Shown here: one piece after another, positions 11,993-25,239 of the stretch
Layout of the letters: each line of letters starts with the position of its first letter
Numbering within the stretch: the first letter of the stretch is position 1
From: Pratylenchus scribneri
Taxonomy: Eukaryota; Nematoda; Chromadorea; Rhabditida; Pratylenchidae
DNA length: 64,000 bases
Direction of reading: 5' to 3'
NCBI GenBank assembly: GCA_030063045.1
Contig: JAQSEB010000027.1
Coordinates: forward strand, 310,001 to 374,000
Position numbers and translations under genes: made by a program
Notes under the pieces: model-generated
What the model saw: only the letters and a program-made list of their open reading frames with translations
Databases searched by the model: none
What the model was told of the DNA's origin: nothing

Positions 11993-13576
11993 ATGGCATC
12001 AGCACAAAATGCAGTAATCCGGTTTGTAAAAAATATTTTTATTACAAATTTTAATTATTTTTATTTTTAATTGATGATATCTTCAAATACAAATGATTGA
12101 CCAAATTATAAATTTACTTATAATTTTTCCATTGTAAAATTCATTATTACAAAAATTATTTCTGCTTACAATTATGCCCTATTCTAAATTATTATTTTCT
12201 TATCAAAAATATGACCGCTCTTTTGTAAAATTTTTTTCGAATAATTTATTTAAATATTTTATGGTTATAAAAAATATAAAAAAAATTATAATATTTATTT
12301 AATGATGAATTATTCATTCATTATAAATATTTAATTTATTATTTTCTTTTTTCTGAAGATTTATTTGCTATATGGAGAGGACCATCGTCTTCACTACGAA
12401 TTAATTTTACCGGCTTTTGGCTATTTTCTGATCGCTTCCATTGGAATTCCATTGAATTTTAGTGTTTGCTATATCACCATAAAATATAGGTAAATGTTGC
12501 GCTAAATTATTTTTATTTAATACTCCTTTTTAGGAAAAAATATAAAACATTTTGTTCCACTGCCGGAATACTAATTGCAATATATTCTGGTTTTGAAATA
12601 ATGCATCAAACCGGCCATTTCATATTCTTTGCCATTTCTGTCAGTGGCATAAATTTCATTCCGGCATCCAAAGCAATCATTATTGAAGCAATTTCCATGT
12701 TCGGATTTGCTGGCGCTTGTATTAGTAATTTATCATTGAGCATTGATAGATTTTTTGCTGTGGCTTTCCCTATTAGGTATTTCTTTTAAATTAATTGAAA
12801 AATATATTAATTTAGTTCTTATGATAAAGTTTTTATTATTACTTTAGATTTTGTCACTTAATTTTTTCTTCTCAAGAAAATAACAATTTTTAGTCAATAA
12901 AACTTGTCTATAATATAGATTATCTATTGCTAATTTAAGCACCTGCTTTTTAATTCTATAAGCCCTAAAATGACCAAGTTTGATCACAAAAATCAGATAT
13001 AAAATAATATTTAATAAATTTTCATATTTTGGAAATAATTTTTAAAATAAGAATACAATATATTTAATTAATTGGCATATAAGAGATGATTATGCATTCC
13101 TAGATGACCCTAACCCTCTACCAAATACTGATTTGGGAAATTTTTAAAAAAGTTCTAGTTTTTTTGATATTTAAAATCTTTAAATTTTAACTATGATAGA
13201 AATAGAAAGATGGTATCATTTACAAATATTTTCAATTAATTTTTCCCTGAATTTTTTAATATTAAATTTAACTGATAAAATTAATTAATATTAATTACGA
13301 AAAATTTAAAAGTCAAATTCAGGTATCGACAATTGGACAAACGGCTCTCAATTTTTGGCTATTTGATTTTTGAAATTATATATGTGTTCTACTTATATTA
13401 TAATAATTTTAGAGGAATTCTAATCCATCCGGAATTGCTGGCCACCGGTTACATCGGCGATATTTTTACTTTAAAAATAAATGGCAAAGGGAATATATCG
13501 CCTTTTATATTTATCATTAGCTCAACTATAATTGTTTATTTGTTTGTTGCAATCATTGTTAAATACACGACTCATA
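11993..13576 (+). pseudogene. Srsx-like chemoreceptor, copy A, probably decayed
   Basis: Exons 11993-12021, 12359-12489, 12534-12776 and 13323-13576 are homologous to the intact copy on the other strand at 19805-22666. TM1 to TM5 are readable, including the GIPLNFSVCYI segment and the TM3-end motif IDRFFAVAFPIRY (a DR[Y/F] variant). Exon 1 is 29 nt against 33 nt in the other copy, so splicing at the matching donor puts exon 2 out of frame and runs into a stop. The TM6-TM7 exon is not found downstream. A donor at 13577 could join in phase to the unrelated 13692-13849 segment. Most likely a broken receptor gene. Confidence 0.7.
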
Positions 13577-13691
13577 GTGAGTTATTTATTTGTCACAATA
13601 GATAATATTGGAAATTGTTATTTCCGGAATTAGCTAGGCGTTACACTAAAGAATAAAATCTCAGTTTATATGTGCCCTTTTTCCACGAAAG

Positions 13692-13849
13692 CTATGCCAA
13701 TAAAAGATGTAAAAGCAGTGTTGGCCGAAGTGAACGAAAAAAAGATTAATTTGGACAAGGAAAATGGCGAAGAAAAGACCGAAAAAGTGAAAGCATTGAA
13801 TGAGGCAATTAAAAAATTGGCAAAAATTGCTAACGATGTGATGGTATGA
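13692..13849 (+). CDS. Short lysine-rich coiled-coil exon of unknown gene
   Basis: After the acceptor-like CACGAAAG an open frame starts with ATG at 13694 and runs 51 codons to TGA, reading MPIKDVKAVLAEVNEKK and later EAIKKLAKIAND. The composition is charged and heptad-like, more gene-like than the surrounding sequence. The phase fits the last donor of receptor copy A, so it may serve as a replacement 3' exon or be a fragment of another gene. No family recognised. Confidence 0.35.
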
Positions 13850-14046
13850 AATTGCAGAAAAATCCATGAATGGATGAATATTTGGATGATTATTTACAAA
13901 AAAAAAAAGTTATTCGCTGTAATGAGACTGTCTTATTTTCTTTGCTCTATTTATTTTCGGCTAGATTATTTTAGTTAAAACTTTACATTTTCCCATAAAT
14001 TAAATCAACTTTTTTTTCATTAATATCGACGCAAAAGATTAATTCG

Positions 14047-15144
14047 TATATGTCGGCGCGAAAGTTGAAAATACACACTATTTTTCGTCAGAGAAGCAGA
14101 GAAAGGTGAGATACCAAAAAACTAACTATGGGTTTAAGTAGAGATCGGACGATACGGGATCCCGACCGGGATTTTTTCAGGATCCCGGCCGGGATTCGAT
14201 TAGGTAATCCCGAACGGGATCCCGTCCGAAGATTTTTTAGGTTTTTCGGGATTTTTCGGTTTCGGGATTTTTTCGGTAATCCCGAACGGGATCCCGTCCG
14301 AAAAAATTGTTTTTTTTTTCGGGATTTTTCGGGATTGAGAAAGTTCATTTTAGGGCATTTTTGGTGACTTTTTAAATAAAAAATAATAATTTTTTTTATT
14401 AATAATGTAATTTCATCCAAATTTTTTTCTTATTCTTATCATTATATTTTTGTTTTCATTTTTAGAAAATAAATTATATTATTATCGTTTTGTGTATTAT
14501 TAGGATTTAATATTCCTAAATTGTTAATTGCATTTTTATTTCATATTTATTCTTTTACGAATTAATTTGAAGTGAATTTATTTACAGAGACGTCGTAAAT
14601 TTTAAAATTAAATAATTATGCCCGGCAATAGCAATAGCAATATATGGAAGATGGGACTTTTCAAAAAAATTTCGAAAACCGAGGCCGAATGTCTGGAATG
14701 AAAAAAAACACTGAAAATTTCTCAAGGAAGCCCATCCGGTTTAAAAACCCATGTGAAAACGACTCATTCGGGCACAGAATATAAATTATTTATAATTTTT
14801 CCATTAAAGATAAAAAAATTTTCCATTTTTCCACCTTTATTTGAAAAAAACCGAAATACCGAAAAATCCCGAGGTTTTTGGATCGGGATTTTTCGGTTTC
14901 GGGATTTTTTCGGTAATCCCGAACGGGATCCCGTCCGAAGATTGTTTAGGTTTTTCGGGATTTTTCGGTTTCGGGATTTTTTTCGGTAATCCCGAACGGG
15001 ATCCCGTCCGAAGCGCCGTGCCGATCTCTAGGTTTAAGGTTAGGGGCTCGGCAGCATGGGATTAGGGGTAGGGGCTAGGGTTAGGTTTGTACTCTGCTTC
15101 TTCGACGAAATAGTGTGTGATCAACTTTCGCTACAACATATATA
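14047..15144. mobile_element. Foldback MITE (family 1), split by a later insertion
   Basis: The ends TGTCGGCGCGAAAGTTGAAA and TCAACTTTCGCTACAACATA are inverted, followed inward by ACACACTATTT and AATAGTGTGTGA. The same element lies uninterrupted at 44443-44681, including the internal telomere-like GGGATTAGGGGTAGGGGCTA. The 892-bp element at 14139-15030 is inserted in it. Confidence 0.8.
14139..15030. mobile_element. hAT-like element nested in the family 1 MITE
   Basis: 892 bp with TIRs TAGAGATCGG and CCGATCTCTA and an exact 8-bp target duplication GGTTTAAG (14131-14138 and 15031-15038). It carries about four copies of a palindromic unit around AATCCCGAACGGGATCCCGTC separated by TTTTCGGGATTTTTCGG. 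No transposase. Open frames over this region are products of the repeats. Confidence 0.9.
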
Positions 15145-15736
15145 CTCCAAAAAATATTCAATTCCCTTATGCTTAAATTAAAATTATGATAGAATTAAAA
15201 AATTTATTACAAAATTGATATGCGCAACTTTCTTTGAACATTTCACCATTCTTTTTCGCCACAATCGGAGAAGATGACTCATTATAATAGCTGAATTATT
15301 AGACGAATAAAAATGAGAAAGCCGAAATTTGACCCGTTTTCCTAACAATGGATTTTTTTGCAAAAAGTACAGAGGTGTCGAATATAATAAAAAGAGATTT
15401 TATTGTCCTTTTTAATTGAAGAAAATTTCATCCATTTGTATATTTTCTACATTATGGCCATTATTGTCTTCTTTGTTCATTTAAAATTGACTATGATTTC
15501 TGCTTACTGGCAATTTTATTCATTCCGTTTCGTAGATATATAAAGCCATTAAATTCAACAAATTTACATTCATTTAGAACTTTTTTTTAAAATTTTATTT
15601 ATATCTTCGCCGATAAACAAAATGTGTTTTTTTCCATTTTTTCAATTAAATTTTAAATAAATATTTTATTTTTTTTTTCATATCAGAACAAATTTTATTA
15701 TTATCAATCAGTACTCTCTAAAATAAATTAACAAAA

Positions 15737-18599
15737 ATGGTATTCGAGGGAATCAAAAGCTTATTTGGATTTGGCAAAAAATCGGAAGAAGAAACGGATG
15801 AAGATGAAGATGAGGCAATGATCAAAATCATTCCGCCAAAATTTTCCCAGTATTTGGATCCGATATTGGTGCATAAAGTGGAAAAATTGCCAGCAAAATC
15901 GGGAAAGCGCTTGGAAGCAATGAAGATTATTCACAACACCAATTCACTTATCCGAATGAATAAGGAATTGTTCAACGGTGAATTGATCGAGCAATTGGCA
16001 CATGAATTGACACTTTTGGTCGGTACAAATTTGTTAAAATATTTAAAATAAAAATTTTTATAACATGATTAAAAATATCTTCTTAAAAATTTCATTGAAA
16101 TTTTTAGGGCATTTGGTTTATTAGCCACTATTTTCATACATTTATTTTTTATTTTTAATTTAAATCACTAAAAATACCAATCAAATTATTCCTTTTCAAA
16201 AATTATTCATAAAAATGAAATTAATTTGAATTTCAAAGGTTGAAGATGGACCCAAAGAGGAGAAAATTCCGCCAGCTACTGAAAAGAATGATTCACATGG
16301 TCGTTCAGAAAAGCAAATTGAAAAGCATTCAACCCAAGTCAACAACATCTCATTTGCTGAGGAAATGCCTACGTCTTCTTCTGCTTCTGCCCCAGTTGAT
16401 TTGCAAATTGCTCATCAACAACAACCTCATCAAGAAATGATGGAAATGCCTTCTGCTGCGAAATTGCAGCCATTATCAGAAAATACACAAAAGGAATTGC
16501 TCAACACTTTCAGCAGTGCTTCAGTGGATTTGGGCCCTCCGATGGCAATGTCCAATTTGTTTAGCTTGCCTGGTAAAATTTTATTTACAAAAAAATATTT
16601 AAATGATCGAATAAAATAATTATATTTCTGATAAATGTGAATTTATTTTTAGATATTGGACTTCAAAATGCAAATCCGGAAATGATGGCATTCAATTTTG
16701 ATCAAATGAATTTTGGCAGCGGCGAATTGGACCATGCTAACATGAATATGGTCGGCATTGAGAATGGCATAGAAAAGGCGTTGGCAAAGGGCTACAGTGC
16801 TTATGGGGCTAGAGCTTGTGAAATTGTTCTCGACATTGAACGGGAGCAGAATCAGACGGCGCGCAAGAACATCATGGAAGGATACGGCACACTTCGCCAT
16901 CATTCCGACAATGTTACCAAGCAGAATATGCATATCGTGGATGGCAAAAAGGAAATGGAATTGAAGGTAGGAAAATAATGTGAAAACAAATTTTTAATCA
17001 GAGAAATTTGGAAATTTAATTTTGTCAAAATTTAATGAATATTTTTTAAATTGTGAAAATTATTTCGATCAATATTTTGGATTCTATTTGACATTTATTT
17101 TTCCAAATTAACTTCCAAGAATAAAATTCGGATCTTTTTCGTTATGAATGAGCCCCTCTAACCCACTAGTTGTAAAAATTCTGCATTCTCTTACTCAATT
17201 TGGTTTGATATAAAGAAAATATGTCGGATTTCTGATAAAATGTAAAAATATCTCAAGTAATGAATTTCATAATTTTTTGACAAGGGGTAAATTCATAATA
17301 ACGGAAATCTATAAAAAATATAAATTTATTTATTAGATTTTATTTATAAAAAAAAAATAAAAATTTCTCTAAAATTTTTTAAATAATTAAAAATAATTGT
17401 ATCCAAAAAAATTTCTTTCAATAAAAATATCTATATTATCAACAAACATATTTCTATGCATATTTTTAGAGAATTGAGGGAATCAAAGTGACTGCCCACA
17501 AAAACATTGATGCAAAATTTCGATTGGCCAATGACATGATTGAAAACACATTCAAATTGCAACAAAATCAGTTGAAAATTCAAGAAAAGAAGCTTGACAA
17601 AGTGCATGAGGAGAATATGAGCAAAATTAAAAATTTCCATGATGAGAATATGATGCGAATTGAGGCATACTACAATTGGGGCAAAAGTATGATTGATAAA
17701 CAACATGACCTGAGATTGGCAACGTTGGCGTGAGTGTTACAAAATCTTTAAATTAAAAAATGTTGATTTTTCAGAGATTCGAATACGATCAATGTTATTC
17801 AACAAGGAGCATTGCAACGTTGGTTTTTACAATTTTATTTAAAAAATTATAATTTTTAGGCATGAAACATGAAAAAGATTTGCGCAGTTGGTGCCATAAA
17901 GATATTTTGGAAAATGAATTGGCAAAAAAGAAAGTTGAACATCAGCAGGAAATGGAAAACAAGCGGGAGGAATTTCGAATTGCACGCGACAAGGCCCATC
18001 TGAACTTGGAAATTCAACACAAACAAATTGTTTGTTTATTTAATATTTTTCAAATTCAATAAATTTCATTAAATTATTCATTTGATACTTTTTTGGGTTT
18101 ATTTAGTCTCAATTGCCAAAATGTTGGCTTTCAATTTTTTGAAATCGAAACTAAAAGTAAAAATACATTGTAAATATTGAAAAACTCAATAAATTTGTCT
18201 TTAATTTCTAAAATTTTTTATTAGTTTATTGAATAAAATTCAAGCTATCATAGCATAGCCAAATTAAATTAATTCAATCAAATTAAATTTTACATTTTTT
18301 AGGAGTTAATGAAAATGCAGCAGAATTTGAATGCCCCTATCGCCAATGTCAATGTCAATGTCAATACTCCTCAGCAGCAATCATCATCTTCTACTGTTCC
18401 GATTCCGAATCAACAAGAATCCGCCACTCACTCTGCTCCACCAATGGAAATGACATCAACGAGCAACATGAATGCATCGACTGATGTGGCCAATGCCGAA
18501 GATACAGCAGCAAATGAAGAAAAAAATGAAGCAGAGAATGTGGAGGAACAGGCGCAGCCAATAATCACCGATGCCGATGAGGAATTCGATGAAGATTGA
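15737..18599 (+). CDS. Acidic coiled-coil protein of unknown function (7 exons)
   Basis: Exons 15737-16018, 16239-16572, 16653-16966, 17470-17729, 17775-17818, 17860-18029, 18303-18599 give 566 aa with every junction in phase (the first donor, GTCGGT, is weak). There is no signal peptide or membrane segment. Order: basic/hydrophobic start (FEGIKSLFGFGKK), an acidic stretch, a helical region, a Q/S/A/M-rich linker, a long heptad-rich region (about residues 310-465, many K/E/Q/H), then an N/Q/T-rich tail ending DADEEFDED. Known homologues were not recognised. A structural or scaffold role is only a guess from composition. It sits between the two Srsx-like copies. Confidence 0.8.
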
Positions 18600-19804
18600 A
18601 ATGATTTTGGCAAAAATGCCAAGGGAAATTATTCATTTTTATTGGGATGACTTGTATTGATCTTTTCTTATTTTTTACTAAATATTTAAATCAGACGAAT
18701 TGCTTAAGAATTAAGAATGTTTTGAAATCTCATCTTTATTATTCCTCCATTTTTCGGATTATTTTATGATTTATGAATTAATGTTTACGTTTTTAAATCA
18801 TTTTAAATATACTATAAACGATTCTAAAAATACTTTATCATTTTTATTTATCTTTTATTTAATCAACAATATGCCATCACCACCAACACCACATAATACA
18901 TCAGCAAATTCATCTTATATTTATATCAGAATTCATATTATGTATTATTAATTCATTTTTTAATATATGGACAAGGTTCATTATCAATATAATGCTTATT
19001 TTTATCATTTAATCAACAATATTTCATCACTACCACACCAATTTCAGCAAATTAATAATTTGCTCATTTTTTAAATTTCCAAATAACCACACTATATACA
19101 TATATTATGTATTAATCTCAACAGAGAATTTTTTTTAATTGAATTATTTCAATTTTTATTATTTTAACGGAAATAAAAGCTGATAAATTCTTTCTTTCTA
19201 TTAATATGCTATACAGTATGCCTCATTAATTTGGAAAGAATAAAAATTTATTCGTTAGCGAATAATATACTATTTGAATCTTTTGATCATATTTTTGTTA
19301 TGATTAAAAAAATGGGATTTAGTTTGAAGTTTTTATATAAATAATGGATATAATTTGTTTATAAAAATAAATTCTACAATAAATTAAATACAATAAAAAA
19401 ATGCTAAAAATAAAATTTAAAATTATCATATTTTTCATCTATGAAGTTAAAATAAATATATTAGAATGTATGGTGAAAAATTCATTGCAAAATGTTTATT
19501 TGATTTATCAGGATTGAATTCTATCACATCGTAGTTTCTAATACACGGATTTGGGATGGTGCAACTTTTATAAAATTGCCATTTTCTTTTGGTACATTTC
19601 TACAAAAAATTGCTTGAAATTCTCTTCGATATGAATCCCGATAATCGGTACTAAAATATTTAAATTAATTTTCAATTTCAAACAAAATTATGCATATTGA
19701 ACCAAAATTTGGGCCAATTGAGATTTTTGTATATTAAACTGGTTTATAGTTAAATTCAATTTTGCTTTTAAACTGGTTCAATACGGTTAAAATTTTAATT
19801 GATT
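18600..19804. other. Intergenic stretch between convergent genes
   Basis: Very AT-rich, with a CACCAACACCACA-type simple stretch near 18870. No exons or RNA genes recognised. Confidence 0.5.
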
Positions 19805-22666
19805 TTAAAAGAAAATAATCGATATTTTTAGGAAAAATATTTTAAGAAATTCGGTTGAAAAATTGGGTCTGAAAAACATATTTAAAATTAATTTGAATTT
19901 TAGATAATTGCTATTTTCACCTGTTGTAATATAAAATTGGGGCATTTGAAGCGGATACAATATTTAGTAGCCATCCAAGGGAATTGAATATATACCAAAA
20001 TTGAATGAATTCCAGTCGAAAAATATTAACATTAAAAAATAATATGGGAAATACGGTGCAGAGGAAATATCCGCCGATATTGAAAAATACAATTATCGAC
20101 AACGAACGATAGAGTTTACGCATCATTTCATCGTTGATATCTGCCAGATGTTAAATTTAGTTGTACCAAAAATATATATTTAAATAATTTGGATGACAAA
20201 AACACGAAATATACCTCATTCCCCATTCGTATTTGGCCCTTTTGTTAAAGCGATGCCAAAATTTACAAATTTTAATATATCCATGCCCAACTGGGCATAA
20301 TATATATATATTAAATTTTTTTTCAATTTTTTGGTAAAAATGATCACAATTTTTGATTAACAAAAGGAAAAAAATACATACTCCGATAATTTAGCATTAA
20401 TTAGCATTAATTAACCAAATTTTTAATAATATATATTCAATTGTATATTATTCGTTACTAGGAATTTTTATTATTTGATTTGATTTGCTATTTTTAAATA
20501 AAATATTTGTGAAAAAATTTTTTAAATATGGCACCCAATTGTCCATCCACCTTTTTTTTCAAAGTAAATTAGAAACAAATGTTCTTATTCTAACCCATAA
20601 TATTCTAATTTAATTTCATAAAATAATTCCCTTACCTGTCTTGCATCTAACAATGATGGCAACAAACAAATAGACAAATATAGTTGTGCCAATAATTATG
20701 CTAGATATAAAATTCCATTTGATGTTTTTTAATCTTAGAGTATATAAATCGCCAATGAAGCCTGAAACTGCCAAATCTGGCTGCATTTGAATTGAGAGAA
20801 GCATAAAATAAAATATATAGAAAACATAGGTAAATATAAAAATCAAATAGCCAAAAATGGCGAGCCGCTTGTCCAATTGCCGATATCTTTGTTTAATTAA
20901 AATTTAAATTTGATACTAAAAATTTTTATAATATTAGGATATTAATTAACCACCACTCATTGATAATTTCCCATCCTCGACTTTAGGGACCCAGTTCCTA
21001 TTTGAATGAAGGAGTAAGATAATAAAAAAAGATTTTTGCCGATTGAATAATTTCTTTTAGCCGAATAAATTGGTATCTTTTCAGAAAGCTTAATAACATG
21101 TTGATGTTTGGTCCTAGATAACATAGAATTTATACCCATTTTATAGAGCTCATCGAGACATGTCAATTGATATATAGTTTTTCGTAGTTGGGTGCAAAAC
21201 TAAAAGAGTTATAAACCAAAAATCATAACTGGTTTAAATCATTTATACATACCTCCTATGTATTTAATCAAACCAGATGACAAATTATAATACCATTCGA
21301 TGCGTCTCGATTAGCTCTATAAAATGGATATATAGATTTTATGAATCTAGGATCAAAGATCAACAAATAATTTTCATCAAAAGAAACAGAATTATTCGGC
21401 ATGGGGAATTAAGTGTATATAGGGTAAATAAGATTTAAGATTGATTAATTTATAGCTAAATTTCGGAGGAAAAATCTTAAAATAATGGATAAAAATTTTA
21501 GTAAATTATTTCAAATCTTTTGTTATAATTTAAAATAATTAAATATAAAAAATTTTTCTAAAACCCAAAATAATATATCCAATTAAATATTTTTTATGAT
21601 AAAAATTTATTAGCGCATTTTTGTGATTAAAAAATATTTATATGCAAGGATATAGAAATTTTTATGAAATAAAAAATTTCCTTTCTTGGATAAATAAAAA
21701 TTTATATTTTTAATACATTTAAAATAAAAATACCTTATAGGAAAACCAACAGCAAAAAATCTATCAATGCTCAATAATAAAATACTAATGCAACAGGCAG
21801 AAAATCCGAATACAGAAATTGCTTCAATGAAGATTGCATTGGATGCCGGAATGAAATTTATACCACTGACAGCAATGGCAAAGAATATGAAATGGCCGGT
21901 TTGATGCATTATTTCGAAGAAGGAATACATTGCAATAAGAATTCCAGCAGTAGTATTAAATGTTTTACATTTTTTCCTTAAAAGAATTATTTGAAATTTA
22001 AATTAAATTTTGTTAATGAAAAAATATGTTAAATTTATCGGAAGGCTTAAAATTTAGCAAAATTTGTTAGGAAATATCATCATTTTTAATCATAAAATTA
22101 TAAATTCTTCATTTTGCTTCGAATTTTGTATTAAAATAATCAGATAAAATTTTTAATTTTTTCAATATATTTTTGAAAATTAATATCTTACAAGCATTCA
22201 AATACAATTAAATATAAATGAAGTTTTTAGAACCAATAAATATATTTAAACATTAACCTGTATTTTATTGTGATATAGCAAACACTAAAATTCAATGGAA
22301 TTCCAATTAAAGCGATCAGAAAATAGCCAAAAGCTGGCAAAATTAATTCCAAATGTAGACGATGGTCCTCTCCATAGAGCAAATAAATCTTCAATAAAAA
22401 TAATTATAATTAATTTAAAATTTTATTTTTTTTGTGTAATTTTGTAAAATATTCTAATAAAAGGCATAAATATTTTTCATATTATAAAAAATAAAAGTTC
22501 TTTATTTTTATATGGCCATATCGAATTTAAAATTAATTTAAATGCATTTTTATTTATTAATAATTTATAAATTGCTTCTAAACAAATATATAAAAATATT
22601 ATTTTATTTAAGAAAAAATATTTAAATACCAACCGGATTTAATGCATTTTCTGCGGATGTTGCCAT
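19805..22666 (-). CDS. Srsx-like seven-transmembrane chemoreceptor, copy B (6 exons)
   Basis: Exons on the minus strand: 22634-22666, 22258-22388, 21734-21976, 20636-20886, 19921-20140, 19805-19868; 313 aa, all phases closed. The first exon encodes only MATSAENALNP. TM1 has GIPLNFSVCYI, TM3 ends with IDRFFAVGFPIRY (DRY-like), TM5 follows LYTLRL, and TM7 carries NIVSASNAPILYY, the nematode Srsx form of the NPxxY region. It is expected to act in the plasma membrane of a sensory or neuronal cell as a G-protein-coupled receptor; the ligand is unknown. It is an inverted paralogue of the decayed copy at 12-13.6 kb. Intron 3 contains a foldback element. The last exon (20 codons) is the least certain. 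Confidence 0.85.
21110..21345. mobile_element. Foldback element, CG-core family, in receptor intron
   Basis: Inverted arms TAGAGCTCATCGAGACATGT and CGATGCGTCTCGATTAGCTC around AAACTAAAAGAGTTATAAACC. One of about a dozen related foldbacks in the window. The outer ends are poorly defined. Confidence 0.65.
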
Positions 22667-23984
22667 TATTGACAAAAATTTATAATTTGTGGAAATGTTA
22701 TACAATGCGCTAATAAATGCCTTTAATAAATGAATTTAAACAAAATTACATTACCTTAAAATTAAAATCATCGGCTAAATGCCATTGTGCATATTTAATT
22801 ATAGGTGTAAAATGTGCTCATAAATAATTATACAAATTTTTAATTGAATGCCATTTAATGGTCATATGTCTTTTCTCGATCTCTTTTTACAGCTGTCATT
22901 TTTGCACTTCTTTTGGCAAATTAAATTTTAAAACCTTTCTTAAGTCCATGGAACTGGAATTTGTGGAATTATTTGAATGATTTAATTAGATAAAAAGTGA
23001 ATTTAAAATTTTATCAGTATATTAAAATAAATTATTGAGGATTTTTACAGTGAAAAGAAATTTACGCTTAAATGAATATGTATTAACTTTAAAAAGCTTA
23101 GCAAATTTGTTACTATTTTCCTTGAATATTTTGAAATGATGCGACAAGGAATTAGTGGATTTTATATGAAATTGTAAATTTTTTTGGTTAAAAAACTATT
23201 TAAAATTGGTTTAATATCAGCAGAATTATTATCAAACGATTGTCTCGACAAATCTATCGATTGGACCTATGGTTTAGGAATCAAAGACATTCGCCATTTT
23301 AGATATTATTTTCACGATTTTCAATATTATTTTCGCTATTTAAAATATTTTCAGAAATTAACTGAGAAAAAATGGGTATATTTTTTTAATTTTTTTTAAT
23401 TCCATCCATTTTAGATCATATTTAAAAAATATAAAATCGTGGGATTCAAAATTCAAATAAAAAAGACATTAAAATTTTACAAAACATTAAAAACGATAGT
23501 TATTAATTTTTATTAAATTTCATTCCAAAGATATTCAGCCATTTTCACCGCCAGAGTGCAGAATACAAATTGCTGTTGAACATTTTCTGCTGAATTTGCA
23601 AATAATCTTTGAATTTTTATTAATAATTATGCTTTATTTTCATTGAGGAGCTGCTGAAAATTATTTTACTAAAAATCTGCTGGAGTCATTTTAGTATATT
23701 CAAATGAGATTTTAGTCATCGAATGAGCACATTTTAATGAATTTTGATTTAGTTTAAATTTTTATTAAAATTAAATATCTTTTCTAATAAGTGAAAAAAT
23801 TTTTACATAAATTTTCATTTTTTTTTTTTGAGTTTTGATAATAAATTTCCAAATTTTATATTAATTTTTTTATTTCTAAATTATTCCATTATTTTAATTT
23901 TATTCATAATTCCATAATAAATTCAATTAATTAAACTCAATTCAACAATATTCCGCCTTTTGAATTAAAAAATATGGGTCTCCA
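22667..23984. other. Intergenic stretch upstream of receptor copy B
   Basis: AT-rich, presumably including the promoter of the receptor gene. Short open frames here look random. No RNA genes recognised. Confidence 0.5.
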
Positions 23985-24433
23985 AGGGAAAATAGGTAGA
24001 GAAATAAGAGAAAAGGAGAAAGACAACGCCCAAATGCCATCCTTTCCTTTAGCCTTTCTCATCGTATTGCCTGCTTCCCATACAAAATTTTGCAAAGGAA
24101 AGATGCTTTCTATTTAAGCGAGAAGTCATTTTCCATTCGCTGTGGGGTTCAGGGAGCAAGGATAACTCCGGGGCGGATGGTCAAGTGCGGTCAGCAAAGC
24201 TGCGGGGCCAAAAGGATACGTCGACTCTGGCAGGGTTGACAAAAATAAAATCATTCACCGCAAGCTTCGGGCAATGGAGAAGGGCCCAGGAGGAAAAGTC
24301 TTCAAGAAGACTTATGGAGGTGGGGCCCAGCAAATAATACACGGAGGATGGAGGCAAAAAAAGCCATGGCCCCAAATGCAGCTTGCACCGAAGACCGATC
24401 CCTTGACCAAATGAAGCCACTGAACCCCCCAAT
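23985..24433 (+). repeat. GC-rich element, copy 2 of an inverted pair
   Basis: Plus-strand counterpart of 10846-11310, with the same order of conserved blocks and a common end at CACTGAACCCCCC. A frame reads GPKGYVDSGRVDKNK followed by KVFKKTYGGGAQQ, but upstream stops and length differences from copy 1 prevent a clear gene model. Could be a decayed gene, repeat family or non-coding transcript. Confidence 0.6.
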
Positions 24434-25239
24434 TTTTTTCAAATTTTCAACAAAATTGTACATATTTCGCTTATTAACTACAAATTTTCCATTATATTTC
24501 CTTTTTTAGTAAATAAAAAATATATTAGAGAAAAGCCCATTCATTAACTTTCTTAAATTTTTTTATAATCAATATTTTACTTCTAAAATACCAAAAATAA
24601 AATAAAATATCGATATTAAGCTATTTTGGATTCGTTGATATATCGATTAATTTATTTAAAAAATATTTAAAATGCATGATTTATTACAGCAATTATCCTT
24701 GTGTGATATTTTATATCGGAAACAATTCTATTATTTATTTGTGAAAACAAAAATTTTTTCTTTTCACAATTCATATTTATGAATCATATTTTTAAAAATT
24801 AAATAAAAATTCTTTTATTAATTTTTATTTAAAGAAATGATAGCAAAAAATCATTCGCTTTTATTCTTTCTGTCATTGTTCTTTTATCATTTTCCATTTT
24901 TTATCTTTTCTATTCTCCTAAAAAATTTCACTTTCCGCTGTGCTTTCTCAAAAACTATTTAAATCTCAATAGTATTGAGAAAAAGATTCATTTTAACTTT
25001 TTAAATATTTTTCGATTCAAAAAAATACGAATTTAATTGGACAAAACTGTATACTACGGTTTAAGCATTTTTGACAATGAGTTAAGGCTTTTTGGGTTTA
25101 ACTAATTAATTCACACAATGACGGAAAAAAATGGACCAAATTATTCTTTAATTATGCGATTTCTTATAATAAACAATTCCACATGAATAAGTGATAATTT
25201 TTAGACGAAAACGAAAAACAAAGAAATAATAAAGAAGCA
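24434..25239. other. Intergenic stretch
   Basis: AT-rich, ending at the start codon of the six-cysteine peptide gene. Nothing else supported. Confidence 0.45.

Noticed and set aside
14088..15065. Arginine/phenylalanine-rich open frames on both strands
   Set aside because: They translate the CCCGAACGGGATCCCGTC palindromic repeats of the hAT-like element.
19917..20363. Separate small gene at 20157-20363
   Set aside because: It lies in the intron between receptor exons 4 and 5 and has no supporting features.
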